A stretch of 57,485 nt of DNA, from positions 1 through 57,485 of the forward strand of contig CALEDH010000010.1 of the NCBI GenBank assembly GCA_937949785.1. The letters are read 5' to 3'. Below the pieces are notes generated by a model. It was not told the DNA's origin. It did not search any database and was given only the letters and a program-made list of their open reading frames with translations. Made by a program: the position numbers and the translations under genes. Positions 46,477 through 55,578 of the stretch are shown here, in pieces (the first letter of the stretch is position 1; each line of letters starts with the position of its first letter). Origin of the DNA: an uncultured Sulfolobales archaeon (GTDB taxonomy: Archaea > Thermoproteota > Thermoprotei_A > Sulfolobales > NBVN01).

Positions 46477-47040
46477 TTGAGAGATATAGAGCTAAGTGAG
46501 GTTAGGAGATGTGTTGAATGGTATAATACGTTATCAAATAGTTATGATGAATTATATGGTGAAGAGCAGAGGGTAAAGTATGGAAGGATCTTTAGATATA
46601 TGTGTAAGGACTTAGGGATCTTTCTTGACCTAGGGTGCGGTACTGGAACTCTATTAGAATACCTAGTTGAGTCAGGGTTTAAAGTAATGTACTATGTGTG
46701 TGTTGATATTAGTGATAAGGCAGTAGGATTAGCTTCTAAGAAATCAAAGATTTTTAATAAGGATGGTATGGTAGATTTCATTGTTGCAGACATTGCCTAC
46801 CCACCTCTGAGAGAGAAGCCTACATTCGACACAGTAGCTATGATTACGGTTTTAAAGGAGGATTATAATATAGTCAAAATAATTAGAAAGTATGTCAGTA
46901 GGGTTAGGAGGAACGGCTTCCTACTATACACTGTGATTAGGAAGAGGTTAAGAAACAACGGGTTAAGATATGAGGACGCCTACATAGCTAATACTTCAGG
47001 CTATGTCTTAAATATCAGCTTATCTAGTGAGCATAGCTAG
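46477..47040 (+). CDS. Class I SAM-dependent methyltransferase
   Basis: 187 residues. Motif I is FLDLGCGTGTLLEYL (about 49-63), then VDISDKAVGLA and a motif IV-like VADIAYPPLRE. The DIAYPPL string resembles the NPPY-type site but is not exact, so the target (small molecule, RNA or protein) is open. Start TTG 46477. Confidence 0.8.
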   Translation: MRDIELSEVRRCVEWYNTLSNSYDELYGEEQRVKYGRIFRYMCKDLGIFLDLGCGTGTLLEYLVESGFKVMYYVCVDISDKAVGLASKKSKIFNKDGMVDFIVADIAYPPLREKPTFDTVAMITVLKEDYNIVKIIRKYVSRVRRNGFLLYTVIRKRLRNNGLRYEDAYIANTSGYVLNISLSSEHS

Positions 47041-47220
47041 GTCCTACTATGCGGTGTTAAACTTCAGTAAATCGTATGACGTGGTTCTTCCTACTTCACC
47101 AAGTTTTAAGACTACTGCGATTATATCGGGAATACCTTAATCGTAGAGCATATTGCTGAGGCAGATAAGTAAGTAGTTTAACTTATTTTAGCTGACTTAC
47201 AATCTAAGTATGTTAAGCTA
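47041..47220. other. Short non-coding gap
   Basis: A 180-base AT-rich gap between two convergent genes. I see nothing beyond possible T-rich transcript ends. Confidence 0.3.
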
Positions 47221-49257
47221 TTAATCTATCCAATCCTTAACTTCAATTTTCTTAGGGATGTACTCATCCATCAGGAACTTAAGTCCCTTACTAGTTAGTG
47301 CTTCTATTTCCAGCTTAGAACCTTTCTTCATGAATATATCGATCTCGCTCTTCCACCTAGGTGTTTGGAACCATTTATAGTTAATTAGTTCGTTAGCTCT
47401 CTTCATATCTCTCTCTTTAGCCTTAATTATGAAGTTCCTCCTCTCAGACTCTGAGAGATAGGGGTTTTTCCTAACATTTTGATCGCCGAATATATCTGAA
47501 GGCATCACGCCTAGGAACCTTAGATTCGGAGTTGCTAATCTCTCACTTTCATATGAGAGGGTTATAGAACCTATTTTAAAGACGCTGTAGATATACCATC
47601 CATACGGATCGCTATTATGGTAAACCACTCCGTAAGAACCTATGAAGGAGTTACATTCAGGTACCATGAAATCATATACGTAACCTATGTAGTCCTCCTC
47701 TGCTATGTCGACTACCTTAACGAAGGTTACGTCGTTTGAGGGTTGGTCCTCTAAGCGAAGAGCTTTAAGTGGAGGTAAGGTAATCTTAACAATGCCATCG
47801 TCTTCATCAACGCTGTAAGGTGTTATACCTAAGGAGAGTAAGGTGTTGAAGACCTGCTTAGCGGTGACCTGACCTTCCACCTCAATTACGTAACCACTAT
47901 CAATGTCTGCATTGACACTATCTAGTAATGCTTTAGTATATGTTAGCGTTACCCCGTACTGTGGATTAGTAGTAGGTGTAGGGACTTTCATCAATGATGG
48001 TAAACGTCCAAGCCCTTCAGACAACGTGTATCCTAAGTCTCTTACATGCATACCTGGCGGTGTGGATCTGTTACTTCCTAATAAATCTCCACCTTCATGT
48101 AGGGTATCTGCCGGCAATATTTGTGGTAATCTAGATGCGACCACTACAGAGTCCCCAGGCTTTAAGTCTTTTGCTGGTAAGACTACTACATCATTACCTA
48201 TAAGTACAAAGAGGGAGTGCCCACCTGTAACTCTAATAATTCCCCTACAGTCAGTCTTAATCCTCAGTACCTTACTGTCCACCCAATGTCTGTAAGCATA
48301 GCCTAAACCCCTCCACTCAATACCTCCTGATATGGGGTTCCATGCAGGGATTTCTAAATCTATGAAGACCCTCTCTTTCCCACCACGATTGTTAAAGCGA
48401 TGTCCTATTAATTCCTCTATAGGGCCGATCCTAACCTCATTTGTTCTTGGATCCCTAATAATCACTACCTCATCAGCCGGTATGCTATCCGTTATTATGT
48501 AGGTGGGAAGTTTTAACTCATCGTTCAGTCTTCTGACGAACCTCCTAGTAGCTCTATCCGGTTGGCCAGCACTAGTTATTAGGAGTGTCCTATATTTCTT
48601 CCAAAACCCTGCTCTATGGAGTTGCTGGAATACAGCGTCTTTCTCCACAATTAACACGAACTCAGCATCTAAGTCTAGGAAGTCTATTAAATCGGGTGTA
48701 GGTTCTATTGAGTATGCGCCGTGCCCCATCTTGCTGAGGTCTATTATGTCATCTCCAGACCTTATCCTCATATTACCTACTACCTTACCTTTCTCCTTAC
48801 TAAGTATTAGCAATTCTTCTCTGAGGAGGTTTATAAATACCTCTAAATCCCTAATAATGCTGTCAGATTCTTTCTGTTCATCCCACGTATTCTCATCTTC
48901 TACTTTACCCTTAGCGTTCCGATACCTTATAGTATGCTTACCTCTGTAGAAGAGATCACGGATCGTAGGGTATTCATCATTAATTAATGACTCATATATT
49001 ATCTTAGCCATAAGCGTTAGCTGCATGAATTTCTTAGCCTCCCTTACATCTAGGAAACTCCTACTTAAGGTATCAGGGCCTAGTAGTAGGAGTTTCCTCC
49101 CAGCATCATATATCGTATTACCTAACGTCCTTTTAGGAAGTATTATTGTTGGGTTCTCACCTCTGCTAATTTCCTTGACGAGTTGTTTGAATTTATCTGC
49201 TATGATATCTACTGCCTTATTTCTGATCTGCTTATCAACTGATGATGTTAGCTGCAT
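47221..49257 (-). CDS. top6A: Topoisomerase VI subunit A precursor with intein
   Basis: 678 residues; the flanks join to a 387-residue A subunit, the usual size. The catalytic tyrosine is Tyr104 in IRDLFYRGKHT, in the winged-helix domain, matching Spo11 RDIFY. The TOPRIM domain has VLIVEKDAVF with its Glu, and TD/SDPYGWYIYS split by the intein at residues 257/549. With subunit B it makes ATP-driven double-strand passages that decatenate and relax DNA. It follows top6B by 8 bases in one operon. Splicing is needed to rebuild the magnesium site. Confidence 0.96.
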   Translation of the reverse strand: MQLTSSVDKQIRNKAVDIIADKFKQLVKEISRGENPTIILPKRTLGNTIYDAGRKLLLLGPDTLSRSFLDVREAKKFMQLTLMAKIIYESLINDEYPTIRDLFYRGKHTIRYRNAKGKVEDENTWDEQKESDSIIRDLEVFINLLREELLILSKEKGKVVGNMRIRSGDDIIDLSKMGHGAYSIEPTPDLIDFLDLDAEFVLIVEKDAVFQQLHRAGFWKKYRTLLITSAGQPDRATRRFVRRLNDELKLPTYIITDSIPADEVVIIRDPRTNEVRIGPIEELIGHRFNNRGGKERVFIDLEIPAWNPISGGIEWRGLGYAYRHWVDSKVLRIKTDCRGIIRVTGGHSLFVLIGNDVVVLPAKDLKPGDSVVVASRLPQILPADTLHEGGDLLGSNRSTPPGMHVRDLGYTLSEGLGRLPSLMKVPTPTTNPQYGVTLTYTKALLDSVNADIDSGYVIEVEGQVTAKQVFNTLLSLGITPYSVDEDDGIVKITLPPLKALRLEDQPSNDVTFVKVVDIAEEDYIGYVYDFMVPECNSFIGSYGVVYHNSDPYGWYIYSVFKIGSITLSYESERLATPNLRFLGVMPSDIFGDQNVRKNPYLSESERRNFIIKAKERDMKRANELINYKWFQTPRWKSEIDIFMKKGSKLEIEALTSKGLKFLMDEYIPKKIEVKDWID
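47614..48486 (-). other. Ser1 intein in topoisomerase VI A, 291 residues
   Basis: Residues 258-548 of the precursor. It begins with Ser1 (SIPADEVVIIRD), has the block B string VTGGHSLFVL, a block F string YVYDFMVPECNSFIG and ends GVVYHN, followed by Ser as the first downstream extein residue. It splits the TOPRIM TD-SDPYG motif. About 130 residues between blocks B and F lack a LAGLIDADG pair; part (EVEGQVTAKQVFNTLLSLGI) recalls the second half of that endonuclease fold, so a decayed homing domain is likely. Confidence 0.93.
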
Positions 49258-49265
49258 GGAGTCAC

Positions 49266-50858
49266 CTACTCGATATTTAAGACAACGTCTTTCACTCCTT
49301 TGATTTTAATGTTTTTAAATTTCTTAAGCACTAGATTCATTAAACTATCTGATAGTAAGTCATACGATGCTTCCTCGGTGATCACTGCTAGCGAATTAGC
49401 TATATCTGGGATGTACTTAATTATTTCTATGGCTTTCTCAGCTTCCTCAACTTCTTTTCGCTTTTTAATTATATACGCCTTTAACTCCCGTGCTGCATCC
49501 CTCACACAGTTCTCAATCTCTTTCTCGATTTCAGGCACATCAGCTATGCTTTCCTTACCAACACCTTTGTAAGGTACTTTAGTACTGCAGATATGTACTA
49601 GAATAACTAGTGGGGCCGGCCATTTAACTTCATATGCGTCCCATTTAATGCTTCCGGACTTAGGTTCAACGATCTTCCAAGTTACATCAGAACTCTCATC
49701 GTAGAGTAACGGTATTTTATTAGCGAATCTGAGGAGTATTGGTTCCTCAGATAGTGGGATGGCACCGCCGTAGGCTACACCTGCCTCAACGATGAATGAA
49801 TGTCCTTCGTAAACGCTTGGCCTCCTCGTCTTAGCCGCTACGAATTCAGGCTTTAAAACGCTTTTTAAACCTGCCTTTATGATTTCCTCACCTAGATATG
49901 ATAGATGATCACCTCTCGGAGGCTTAAAGCCGTTATACTCCTTTAACGTCTTAGCCAGTAACTCTATTTCCTCATTACTCAGGCTTTTCGGGTCTCTATT
50001 CGAGTCGATCTTAACCATGTTGATAATTGTTGTGGAGGTTGATTCACCTATCCCTTGAAATTCCTCGATTAGGAAGTCCTTCAACGACTTAGTACTTGTT
50101 AGCTGTACTAGCATCTTAAGTGATTCTATGTCTACTCCCTGCGGATGGGGTTTAACCTCACGTGGAGGTCTGGGCATTAAAGTAGTACTTCTTTCAAAGT
50201 AGACTACGTTGTTCGAAGGATCTTTAAATATGATTGAGGCGTAAGGAGCTATTATAGCAGTTCTTTTCAAATATTCGTAAACCTTCGGCTTAGCTCTATT
50301 CCAATCACCCTCTATAAATAACTTCACCATAGTTCCATGCCAACCACTTTCCTTCTTGAAAGAAGTTCTATGAAGTACTACAGGTTTATTCTCCTTAACA
50401 TCTATGGAGAGTCGGAATAGGTAAATCCTCGATGAGTTTATAGTTGATGATACTACCTCAACAGGCTTACCTGTGGTTAGCTGTCCGTAGAGGACTGCTA
50501 CTTTAGCCCCAAGCCCGAACATACCTCTAGTCTGCCTAATAGTGTACTTAGAACTGTAGAGTAGTTGGGCGAAGGCTTGAGGTATGTTGTCCGGAGGTAT
50601 ACCTATGCCGTTATCCTCAACGCTAATTAAGTATACGTCAGGCCTCTCAGGTATTACGTCAGACTCTATTACTACTTTAATTACCGGTAATATGCCGTGA
50701 GAATCGGTAGCATCTAAAGCGTTTTCCACTAACTCCCTAACAGTTTGGTAGACAGCTCTGACAGGATTTGAAAATCCTGCGATTTCCTTATTACGGTAGA
50801 AGAACTCAGCAGCACTTAAACTTCTAAACTTCTCATTGCTTGTAATGCTCATACTCAC
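49266..50858 (-). CDS. top6B: Topoisomerase VI subunit B
   Basis: 530 residues. The GHKL ATPase domain shows ELVENALDATDSHG (N box), VEDNGIGIP (G1) and GMFGLGAKVAVLYG (G2), followed by a helix-turn-helix insert and the transducer domain. ATP binding dimerises B and opens the DNA gate in A. Start ATG 50858; a second Met lies two codons inside. No intein is present in this subunit. Confidence 0.96.
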   Translation of the reverse strand: MSMSITSNEKFRSLSAAEFFYRNKEIAGFSNPVRAVYQTVRELVENALDATDSHGILPVIKVVIESDVIPERPDVYLISVEDNGIGIPPDNIPQAFAQLLYSSKYTIRQTRGMFGLGAKVAVLYGQLTTGKPVEVVSSTINSSRIYLFRLSIDVKENKPVVLHRTSFKKESGWHGTMVKLFIEGDWNRAKPKVYEYLKRTAIIAPYASIIFKDPSNNVVYFERSTTLMPRPPREVKPHPQGVDIESLKMLVQLTSTKSLKDFLIEEFQGIGESTSTTIINMVKIDSNRDPKSLSNEEIELLAKTLKEYNGFKPPRGDHLSYLGEEIIKAGLKSVLKPEFVAAKTRRPSVYEGHSFIVEAGVAYGGAIPLSEEPILLRFANKIPLLYDESSDVTWKIVEPKSGSIKWDAYEVKWPAPLVILVHICSTKVPYKGVGKESIADVPEIEKEIENCVRDAARELKAYIIKKRKEVEEAEKAIEIIKYIPDIANSLAVITEEASYDLLSDSLMNLVLKKFKNIKIKGVKDVVLNIE

Positions 50859-50922
50859 TAATACACCATATGATTATCTATTACAATTAAATCTTTTTAA
50901 GCGGTTAAGCTCAAGACTTAGA

Positions 50923-51216
50923 CTACTTAAATATTATTAAATCTACTCCAAGTAGCTGTCCTGGGATGTTCCTCCTCATACGAGCTACTACTACGTTATT
51001 CCTCCTACTATGAACTTTAACTACCTTACCACAGTATTCATTACCGTTACTATCTCTTATTAAAACCTTACACCCTACTAGGGTATCAGCATTAGGGTAC
51101 TTACTACTCATAACCTTGATCAGCAAGTAATTATTGTATTGCCTAGCATTGCCGACCTTATAATTTACAACTACGCCGTGTCCTACAGGGAGTGTCAGAC
51201 GCTCACTCATAAACAA
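50923..51216 (-). CDS. rpl35ae: Ribosomal protein L35Ae
   Basis: 97 residues. A compact beta-barrel sequence with GHGVVVNYKVGNARQYNNYL and GKVVKVHSRRNNVVVARM, then IPGQLLGVDLII, which matches L35Ae of archaeal and eukaryotic large subunits. Two Met codons lie at the start (residues 1 and 3). It is 64 bases upstream of top6B and may share its transcript. Confidence 0.88.
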   Translation of the reverse strand: MFMSERLTLPVGHGVVVNYKVGNARQYNNYLLIKVMSSKYPNADTLVGCKVLIRDSNGNEYCGKVVKVHSRRNNVVVARMRRNIPGQLLGVDLIIFK

Positions 51217-51313
51217 TCACCGTAGGTTAATAGTTAGTTAAGCTTTAAAAGTTTAAAGTGCTTCGCTTATAAGTGGTATTACTAATTTACTTATAGTTTG
51301 AGGAAGTAGGTTA

Positions 51314-51793
51314 ATGAATTTCATCGCGGACTCTATGCTGGGTAATCTGGTCAGGTGGTTGAGATTGCTTGGTTATGATACGCTATACTTCCGAAATGTT
51401 GAGGATTGGAAATTACTTGAGATGGCAAAGGGTGATGGGAGGATCTTACTTACTAAGGATTTAGCGCTTTATAGGAAGGCCCTTAAGAAGGGCGTTACAT
51501 CGGTTTACATAGAATCTTCGAACGTTGCTGAGGCCCTCGCTTTAATCGCTAAGAAGCTTGGGATTAGATTAAGATTTGATGGAGATAATACTAGATGTCC
51601 TCTATGTAATACACTACTTATGATTATTCCTAAGGCGGAAGCATTACATCTAATATCTCCTGAGGTCAGTAGGAAGTACGATGTTTTTTGGAGATGCCCA
51701 AAATGTTTAAAGGTGTTCTGGCAGGGTAATCATTGGAGTACTATTGAGAAAATCCTTGAGGAGGCGAATACGTTAGTAGGGTGTGGGCATTAA
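51314..51793 (+). CDS. Mut7-C RNase-domain protein
   Basis: 159 residues. The N-terminal PIN-like half has NFIADSMLGNLVRWLRLLGYDT and a later LLTKDLALYRKA with acidic residues; the C-terminal half has a zinc ribbon CPLCN/CPKC. This is the Mut7-C (DUF82) family of probable ribonucleases. Start ATG 51314 with GAGG upstream. The end overlaps the frame of the AMMECR1 gene. Confidence 0.9.
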   Translation: MNFIADSMLGNLVRWLRLLGYDTLYFRNVEDWKLLEMAKGDGRILLTKDLALYRKALKKGVTSVYIESSNVAEALALIAKKLGIRLRFDGDNTRCPLCNTLLMIIPKAEALHLISPEVSRKYDVFWRCPKCLKVFWQGNHWSTIEKILEEANTLVGCGH

Positions 51794-51794
51794 A

Positions 51795-52484
51795 ATGGCG
51801 GTAACTGAGTACATAAACCCTGCAGAAGTAAGTCTTGAGGAAGGTAGGTTCCTAGTTAGGTTAGCTAGGGAAGCTGTTGAGAGGTATTTAAGATATGGGG
51901 AAGTTATAAGGCCTCCGCCTAACACACCTACAAAACTATTATTAAAGGGGATGTCCTTCGTTACTATACGTAAGTTAGTGGTCAGTAACTACGAGTTAAG
52001 AGGTTGTATAGGCTATTTACAACCTGTAGAGGCGTTAGCTACTAACGTAATTAATGCAGCCATAGCTGCTGCCGTAGAAGACCCTAGGTTTAACCCAATG
52101 GGTGAGGATGAGTTAGATGATGTAATATTTGAGGTTTCAATACTTTCAGTGCCTAAGACTCTGGGGAGTAAGGGTCAGGAATTACTTAACGAGATCGCGA
52201 TAGGTGTTGATGGCTTGGTAATAGAGTATGGAATTAATAAGGGGGTACTACTCCCGGAAGTTCCTGTGGAGTATTGTTGGGATAATGAATCGTTCTTAAG
52301 TGAGACGTGTTTAAAAGCGGGATTACCGCCGGACTGCTGGTTACACCCACACATCAGGGTTCAGAAGTTTACAGCGTCAGTGTTTAAGGAGTTAAGACCT
52401 TACGATGAGGTAGTAAGGATAGATCTACTTGAGGAATATAGACGTACTTGCCGTAGGGGTTCTGAGCTACGTAGCCTTCGATAG
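51795..52484 (+). CDS. AMMECR1-domain protein
   Basis: 229 residues from ATG 51795 (the frame opens 12 bases earlier at 51783). The signature LRGCIGYLQP (ELRGCIGYLQPVEAL) is at about 75-90, with EDPRFNPM and the C-terminal HPHIRVQKFTASVF. The family is universal in archaea and eukaryotes; its biochemical role is not settled, with proposed links to radical SAM and Memo-like proteins. It follows the Mut7-C gene directly. Confidence 0.92.
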   Translation: MAVTEYINPAEVSLEEGRFLVRLAREAVERYLRYGEVIRPPPNTPTKLLLKGMSFVTIRKLVVSNYELRGCIGYLQPVEALATNVINAAIAAAVEDPRFNPMGEDELDDVIFEVSILSVPKTLGSKGQELLNEIAIGVDGLVIEYGINKGVLLPEVPVEYCWDNESFLSETCLKAGLPPDCWLHPHIRVQKFTASVFKELRPYDEVVRIDLLEEYRRTCRRGSELRSLR

Positions 52485-52783
52485 GCGTACTTAGTCCTCG
52501 GATTTGCAATCCTTAAACTCTCCATAGGTTCATCAGAGCATTCACCAACCTCCTCCGTTAAGGCGAATTACACACCACCTCCAAAGCCCTAGACGTGCTT
52601 ATGAGGGGCTTCAGGTCGGTAAATCCAGGCTCACTTAACGTTGAGGAAAGACTACACAGCTCGGAAGTCGTGTTAAATCTATTGTCCAATTTCCTATGAA
52701 GAGATATTCTGCTGGGGCTCTCACTTAATTTGGTAAAAATCTTTATATTAATTAGCTGTATAGAGCTTAGATCAAGGGATTTC
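52485..52783. other. Non-coding gap upstream of thyX
   Basis: About 300 bases without a credible gene. A few moderately GC-rich patches (52560-52660) could belong to a small RNA. The right end holds a TATA-like ctttatatta (52741-52750) that places the thyX transcript start near 52775 and supports ATG 52784. Confidence 0.4.
52741..52750 (+). promoter_or_regulatory. TATA box of thyX
   Basis: The string ctttatatta lies about 35-43 bases before ATG 52784, which decides between this start and the upstream in-frame opening at 52730. A transcript beginning near 52775 would lack the codons before 52784. Confidence 0.55.
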
Positions 52784-53407
52784 ATGCTTGTTAAGCTATT
52801 AGCTTGTAATAGTGTTGATGGAGATGTTAGAACTTTAGTTATGTTAGGTTTTAAGGTTTCTTCAGGTAAGGTTAAGGAGAAGGGTATAGATTACTATCTT
52901 AGGGGGTACTCTGAGGGCTTAAGTAGTTGGATGTTTCAAGGTGTTAACTACCCTTCCGTTCTTGAACATGTAGTTTTTACGTTCTACATTGAAGGTATTT
53001 CAAGGGTTACGAGCCATCAGTTAATTAGGCATAGACTGGCTTCATATACCCAGGAGTCTCAGAGGTACTCAGCTGTTAGTAGGGATTACGTCACTCCGGA
53101 ATCTATCGTTATGGCTGGGCTTAGCGATAGGTATAGGCGGTTTGTTGAGGAGGCTTTTAAGCTTTACGAAGAATTAGTTAGTGCTGGGGTTCCCTATGAG
53201 GATGCTAGATACGTATTGCCTCAGTCAGTAACTACAAGGTTAATAATGACCTTAAATTTAAGGGAGTTACTTCATATAGCTTGTTTAAGACTTTCTAAAG
53301 ACGCTCAATGGGAGATTAGGAAGCTTGTCAGCAGTATGATTGATGAGGTCAGTAAGGTGTTGCCGGAGATTAACGAGTTAGTTGTGGAATACTGTGAGGA
53401 GGTATAA
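52784..53407 (+). CDS. thyX: Flavin-dependent thymidylate synthase
   Basis: 207 residues. The ThyX motif RHRX7S is RHRLASYTQES, and RYVLPQSVTTRLIMTLN follows as the FAD and dUMP region. It makes dTMP from dUMP using methylene-tetrahydrofolate and FAD. The frame opens 18 codons earlier, but the TATA box and the usual N-terminus (VKLLACN) favour ATG 52784. dcd follows after 3 bases. Confidence 0.94.
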   Translation: MLVKLLACNSVDGDVRTLVMLGFKVSSGKVKEKGIDYYLRGYSEGLSSWMFQGVNYPSVLEHVVFTFYIEGISRVTSHQLIRHRLASYTQESQRYSAVSRDYVTPESIVMAGLSDRYRRFVEEAFKLYEELVSAGVPYEDARYVLPQSVTTRLIMTLNLRELLHIACLRLSKDAQWEIRKLVSSMIDEVSKVLPEINELVVEYCEEV

Positions 53408-53410
53408 TTC

Positions 53411-53956
53411 TTGATACTCTCAGACTTCGATTTAAGGGCGTACCTCAATAGCGGTAGGTTGAAGATAACCCCATTTTCCGAAGAAATCGTTAGAGAGAAC
53501 GGAGTTGATCTAAGGTTAGGAAGTAATTACTGCATAATCGTTGACTCAGGTGAAGTTTTCGATATGTCAAAGCATGATGACTTAAATAAGTACTACGAAT
53601 GTGGTGAGGCTGAGCAATTAATATTAAAGCCTAATAAGAGGTATCTACTTCACACTCTTGAATATATAGCGGTACCACCCGAGTTAATGGGGTTTGTGGA
53701 GTTGAGGTCTACGTTCGCTAGGTTAGGGCTTATGATACCTCCGACAATAATTGACGGTGGTTTTGAAGGACAGGTAACCATTGAATTGCTCTCAACATCA
53801 TTTCCTGTCGTCTTAAGGACTGGGATTAGATTCCTACATGTGGTGTTTTCAAAGCTGACAACACCTATCAGTAAGCCGTATAGAGGTAAGTATCAAGGTC
53901 AGAGAGGGGTTAGACTACCGATACTTAAAGATCATTTAAACTCAGTGGGCTCCTAA
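53411..53956 (+). CDS. dcd: dCTP deaminase
   Basis: 181 residues. The family motif RSTFARLGLMIPPT (around 97-110) with the catalytic glutamate in GFEGQVTIEL and the C-terminal YQGQRGV nucleotide loop are all visible. It converts dCTP to dUTP, feeding dUMP to ThyX, so the thyX-dcd pair forms one pathway. Start TTG 53411. The ending GVRLPILKDH is typical of archaeal Dcd. Confidence 0.93.
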   Translation: MILSDFDLRAYLNSGRLKITPFSEEIVRENGVDLRLGSNYCIIVDSGEVFDMSKHDDLNKYYECGEAEQLILKPNKRYLLHTLEYIAVPPELMGFVELRSTFARLGLMIPPTIIDGGFEGQVTIELLSTSFPVVLRTGIRFLHVVFSKLTTPISKPYRGKYQGQRGVRLPILKDHLNSVGS

Positions 53957-54057
53957 GCCTTCATCGCAGCATCCGTGACCGCCACACTCATCATCGAAGA
54001 TTAAAACCCTATATAGCTATGTCCTTTTCAGCTTATATTATTTAATAATACATATTT

Positions 54058-54270
54058 CTAAGACTTAAACATGTAAATCCTATTAACTACTTCAGAAGGT
54101 AGGTCAGCAGCTCTAATCACTTTAGCTGTGTGAGGGGGCTTTTTAACACATATGTTTAACGGGATATATCTCGAGGGGTTGTCCTCAGCCCTACCCTTAA
54201 GTACTCTAACCTTAACGTATTTCTCCCTCCCTACCTCTACGTATACGTATTTCTCCTTCTTCAGCCCCAT
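54058..54270 (-). CDS. Small basic protein of unknown function
   Basis: 70 residues, rich in Lys and beta-prone (KYVYVEVGREKYVKVRVLKG) with a basic C-terminus. No cysteines and no membrane segment. I do not recognise a family; a small nucleic-acid-binding protein is possible. It diverges from the uracil-DNA glycosylase gene across about 80 bases. Confidence 0.6.
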   Translation of the reverse strand: MGLKKEKYVYVEVGREKYVKVRVLKGRAEDNPSRYIPLNICVKKPPHTAKVIRAADLPSEVVNRIYMFKS

Positions 54271-54353
54271 CGCCTTAACCTAGTCTAACTTAACATCTTA
54301 GGCTTTAAAAGTATTTTTAGCTTTTTAGAGGATTACTACGTGGTTGGTGGTAT

Positions 54354-55019
54354 TTGGACGGTAAGGAAGTTCTGTGGTCTAAGATAGTTAGCGATGTTTC
54401 CACATGTACTAGATGCGTACTCCACAGATATAGGACTAAGCCCGTACCTGGGGAGGGACCGATTGACAGTAGGTTGTTATTTATTGGTGAGGCTCCCGGA
54501 CAGAAGGAGGATGAGGAGGGTAGACCCTTCGTAGGACCTGCTGGTAAGTTATTCGTAGAGTTACTTGAGGTTAGAGGTATTAGAAGGTCTGAAGTATTTA
54601 TAACTAACGTTGTTAGGTGTAGGCCGCCTAATAATAGGGAGCCCAACGATGATGAGGTTTTAGCGTGCAGCAATTATACTTTATCGATTATTAAGTTAGT
54701 ATCGCCTAGGATCTTAGTTACTTTAGGGAATCATGCTGGTAAGTTTATTTTCGGATTAGCCGGTATTAAATGGGTTGGTGTTAGTAGGATGAGGGGTAGG
54801 TGGTTTAAAGTCGATCTACTAGGCCTTAAGGATGTTTATCTATTCCCAACATACCACCCAGCAACAGCGCTTTACAACCCCAATATCAAATCCGTATTAG
54901 ACTCCGACTTCAATGCTATTAAAGAGTTATACATCAGTCTTACTAAAAACTTAATAGGTAGAAAGGCATCAACTCTCTTAGACTTTATTGTGGGTGATCG
55001 TCATCAACACGAAATATAG
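54354..55019 (+). CDS. udg: Type 4 uracil-DNA glycosylase
   Basis: 221 residues. Four cysteines (18, 21, 89, 105) bind a [4Fe-4S] cluster. Motif GEAPGQKEDEEGRPFVG and the C-terminal YHPATALYN are typical of thermophilic family 4 enzymes, which remove uracil from DNA. Residues after ~205 run beyond the core. The start is TTG 54354 after GGTGG. The next gene starts inside its 3' end. Confidence 0.94.
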   Translation: MDGKEVLWSKIVSDVSTCTRCVLHRYRTKPVPGEGPIDSRLLFIGEAPGQKEDEEGRPFVGPAGKLFVELLEVRGIRRSEVFITNVVRCRPPNNREPNDDEVLACSNYTLSIIKLVSPRILVTLGNHAGKFIFGLAGIKWVGVSRMRGRWFKVDLLGLKDVYLFPTYHPATALYNPNIKSVLDSDFNAIKELYISLTKNLIGRKASTLLDFIVGDRHQHEI

Positions 55020-55470
55020 TTATGAGGAGTTAAGGAAGAGTATTGAAGAGAGGATTAAGGAGTTAAGGAAGGATTTAGAGTTCTACGAATCGATGTTGAA
55101 GGTATTAGAGGAGGTCGGCAAGGTGTCTGAGAGGGGTGAGGGAAGGAAGCTTAAAGAGGAGGTAATCACTTTAAAGGACGGTGAGGATAATACTGTTGCA
55201 ACGATCATGTTTACCCCTAATAGGGTTAGGGTAGTCCCCCTAGTTAAGATAGATAGCGATCATCGACTCATTAAATCCTACTTAGTTAAATTCTTAGAGG
55301 AGAAGAAGACATCTTCGATCAGTAGGATTGTAAGGTATGATATTAAAAACGTCGATAGATATGTGTCTGAGGTAATTATAGAGGGTAGTTTTAACGAGTA
55401 CTTCCTAGTTGAATTAGAGGCAGCTCTGACATACATAGTGAATTCAATACGTAGGGAAGTATCAGATTAA
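54988..55470 (+). CDS. Unknown coiled-coil protein
   Basis: 160 residues from TTG 54988, overlapping the uracil-DNA glycosylase gene by 32 bases; GTG 54994 is an alternative. Residues ~10-45 form a charged coiled coil (ELRKSIEERIKELRKDLEFY), and the rest is alpha/beta (ATIMFTPNRVRVVPL and later EVIIEGSFNEYFLVELE). I do not recognise a family. Its overlap and position between a repair glycosylase and DNA ligase suggest a role in DNA repair, by inference only. Confidence 0.7.
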   Translation: MWVIVINTKYSYEELRKSIEERIKELRKDLEFYESMLKVLEEVGKVSERGEGRKLKEEVITLKDGEDNTVATIMFTPNRVRVVPLVKIDSDHRLIKSYLVKFLEEKKTSSISRIVRYDIKNVDRYVSEVIIEGSFNEYFLVELEAALTYIVNSIRREVSD

Positions 55471-55535
55471 CTCTGAGCAGACATCGCTAATCTTCTTGCC
55501 GGTTTTCATCATCAAATAATTTACATTTTAAAACC

Positions 55536-55551
55536 TTAAATTTTAATTTAA
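55536..55551 (+). promoter_or_regulatory. TATA region of the DNA ligase gene
   Basis: The string cttaaattttaattta lies about 30-40 bases before GTG 55579, giving a predicted transcript start near 55570 and a leader of only a few bases. Confidence 0.45.
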
Positions 55552-55578
55552 CTATAAGCAATTAATCTATAGGGAGTT

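Noticed and set aside
47614-48486. An active homing endonuclease in the Top6A intein
   Set aside because: Only a weak resemblance to half of a LAGLIDADG fold remains, without the paired catalytic motifs.
52560-52680. A GAGGAAAG string recalling conserved region I of RNase P RNA
   Set aside because: The other conserved regions do not follow in order, and the thyX promoter starts too soon for a full RNA, even of the short Thermoproteales type.
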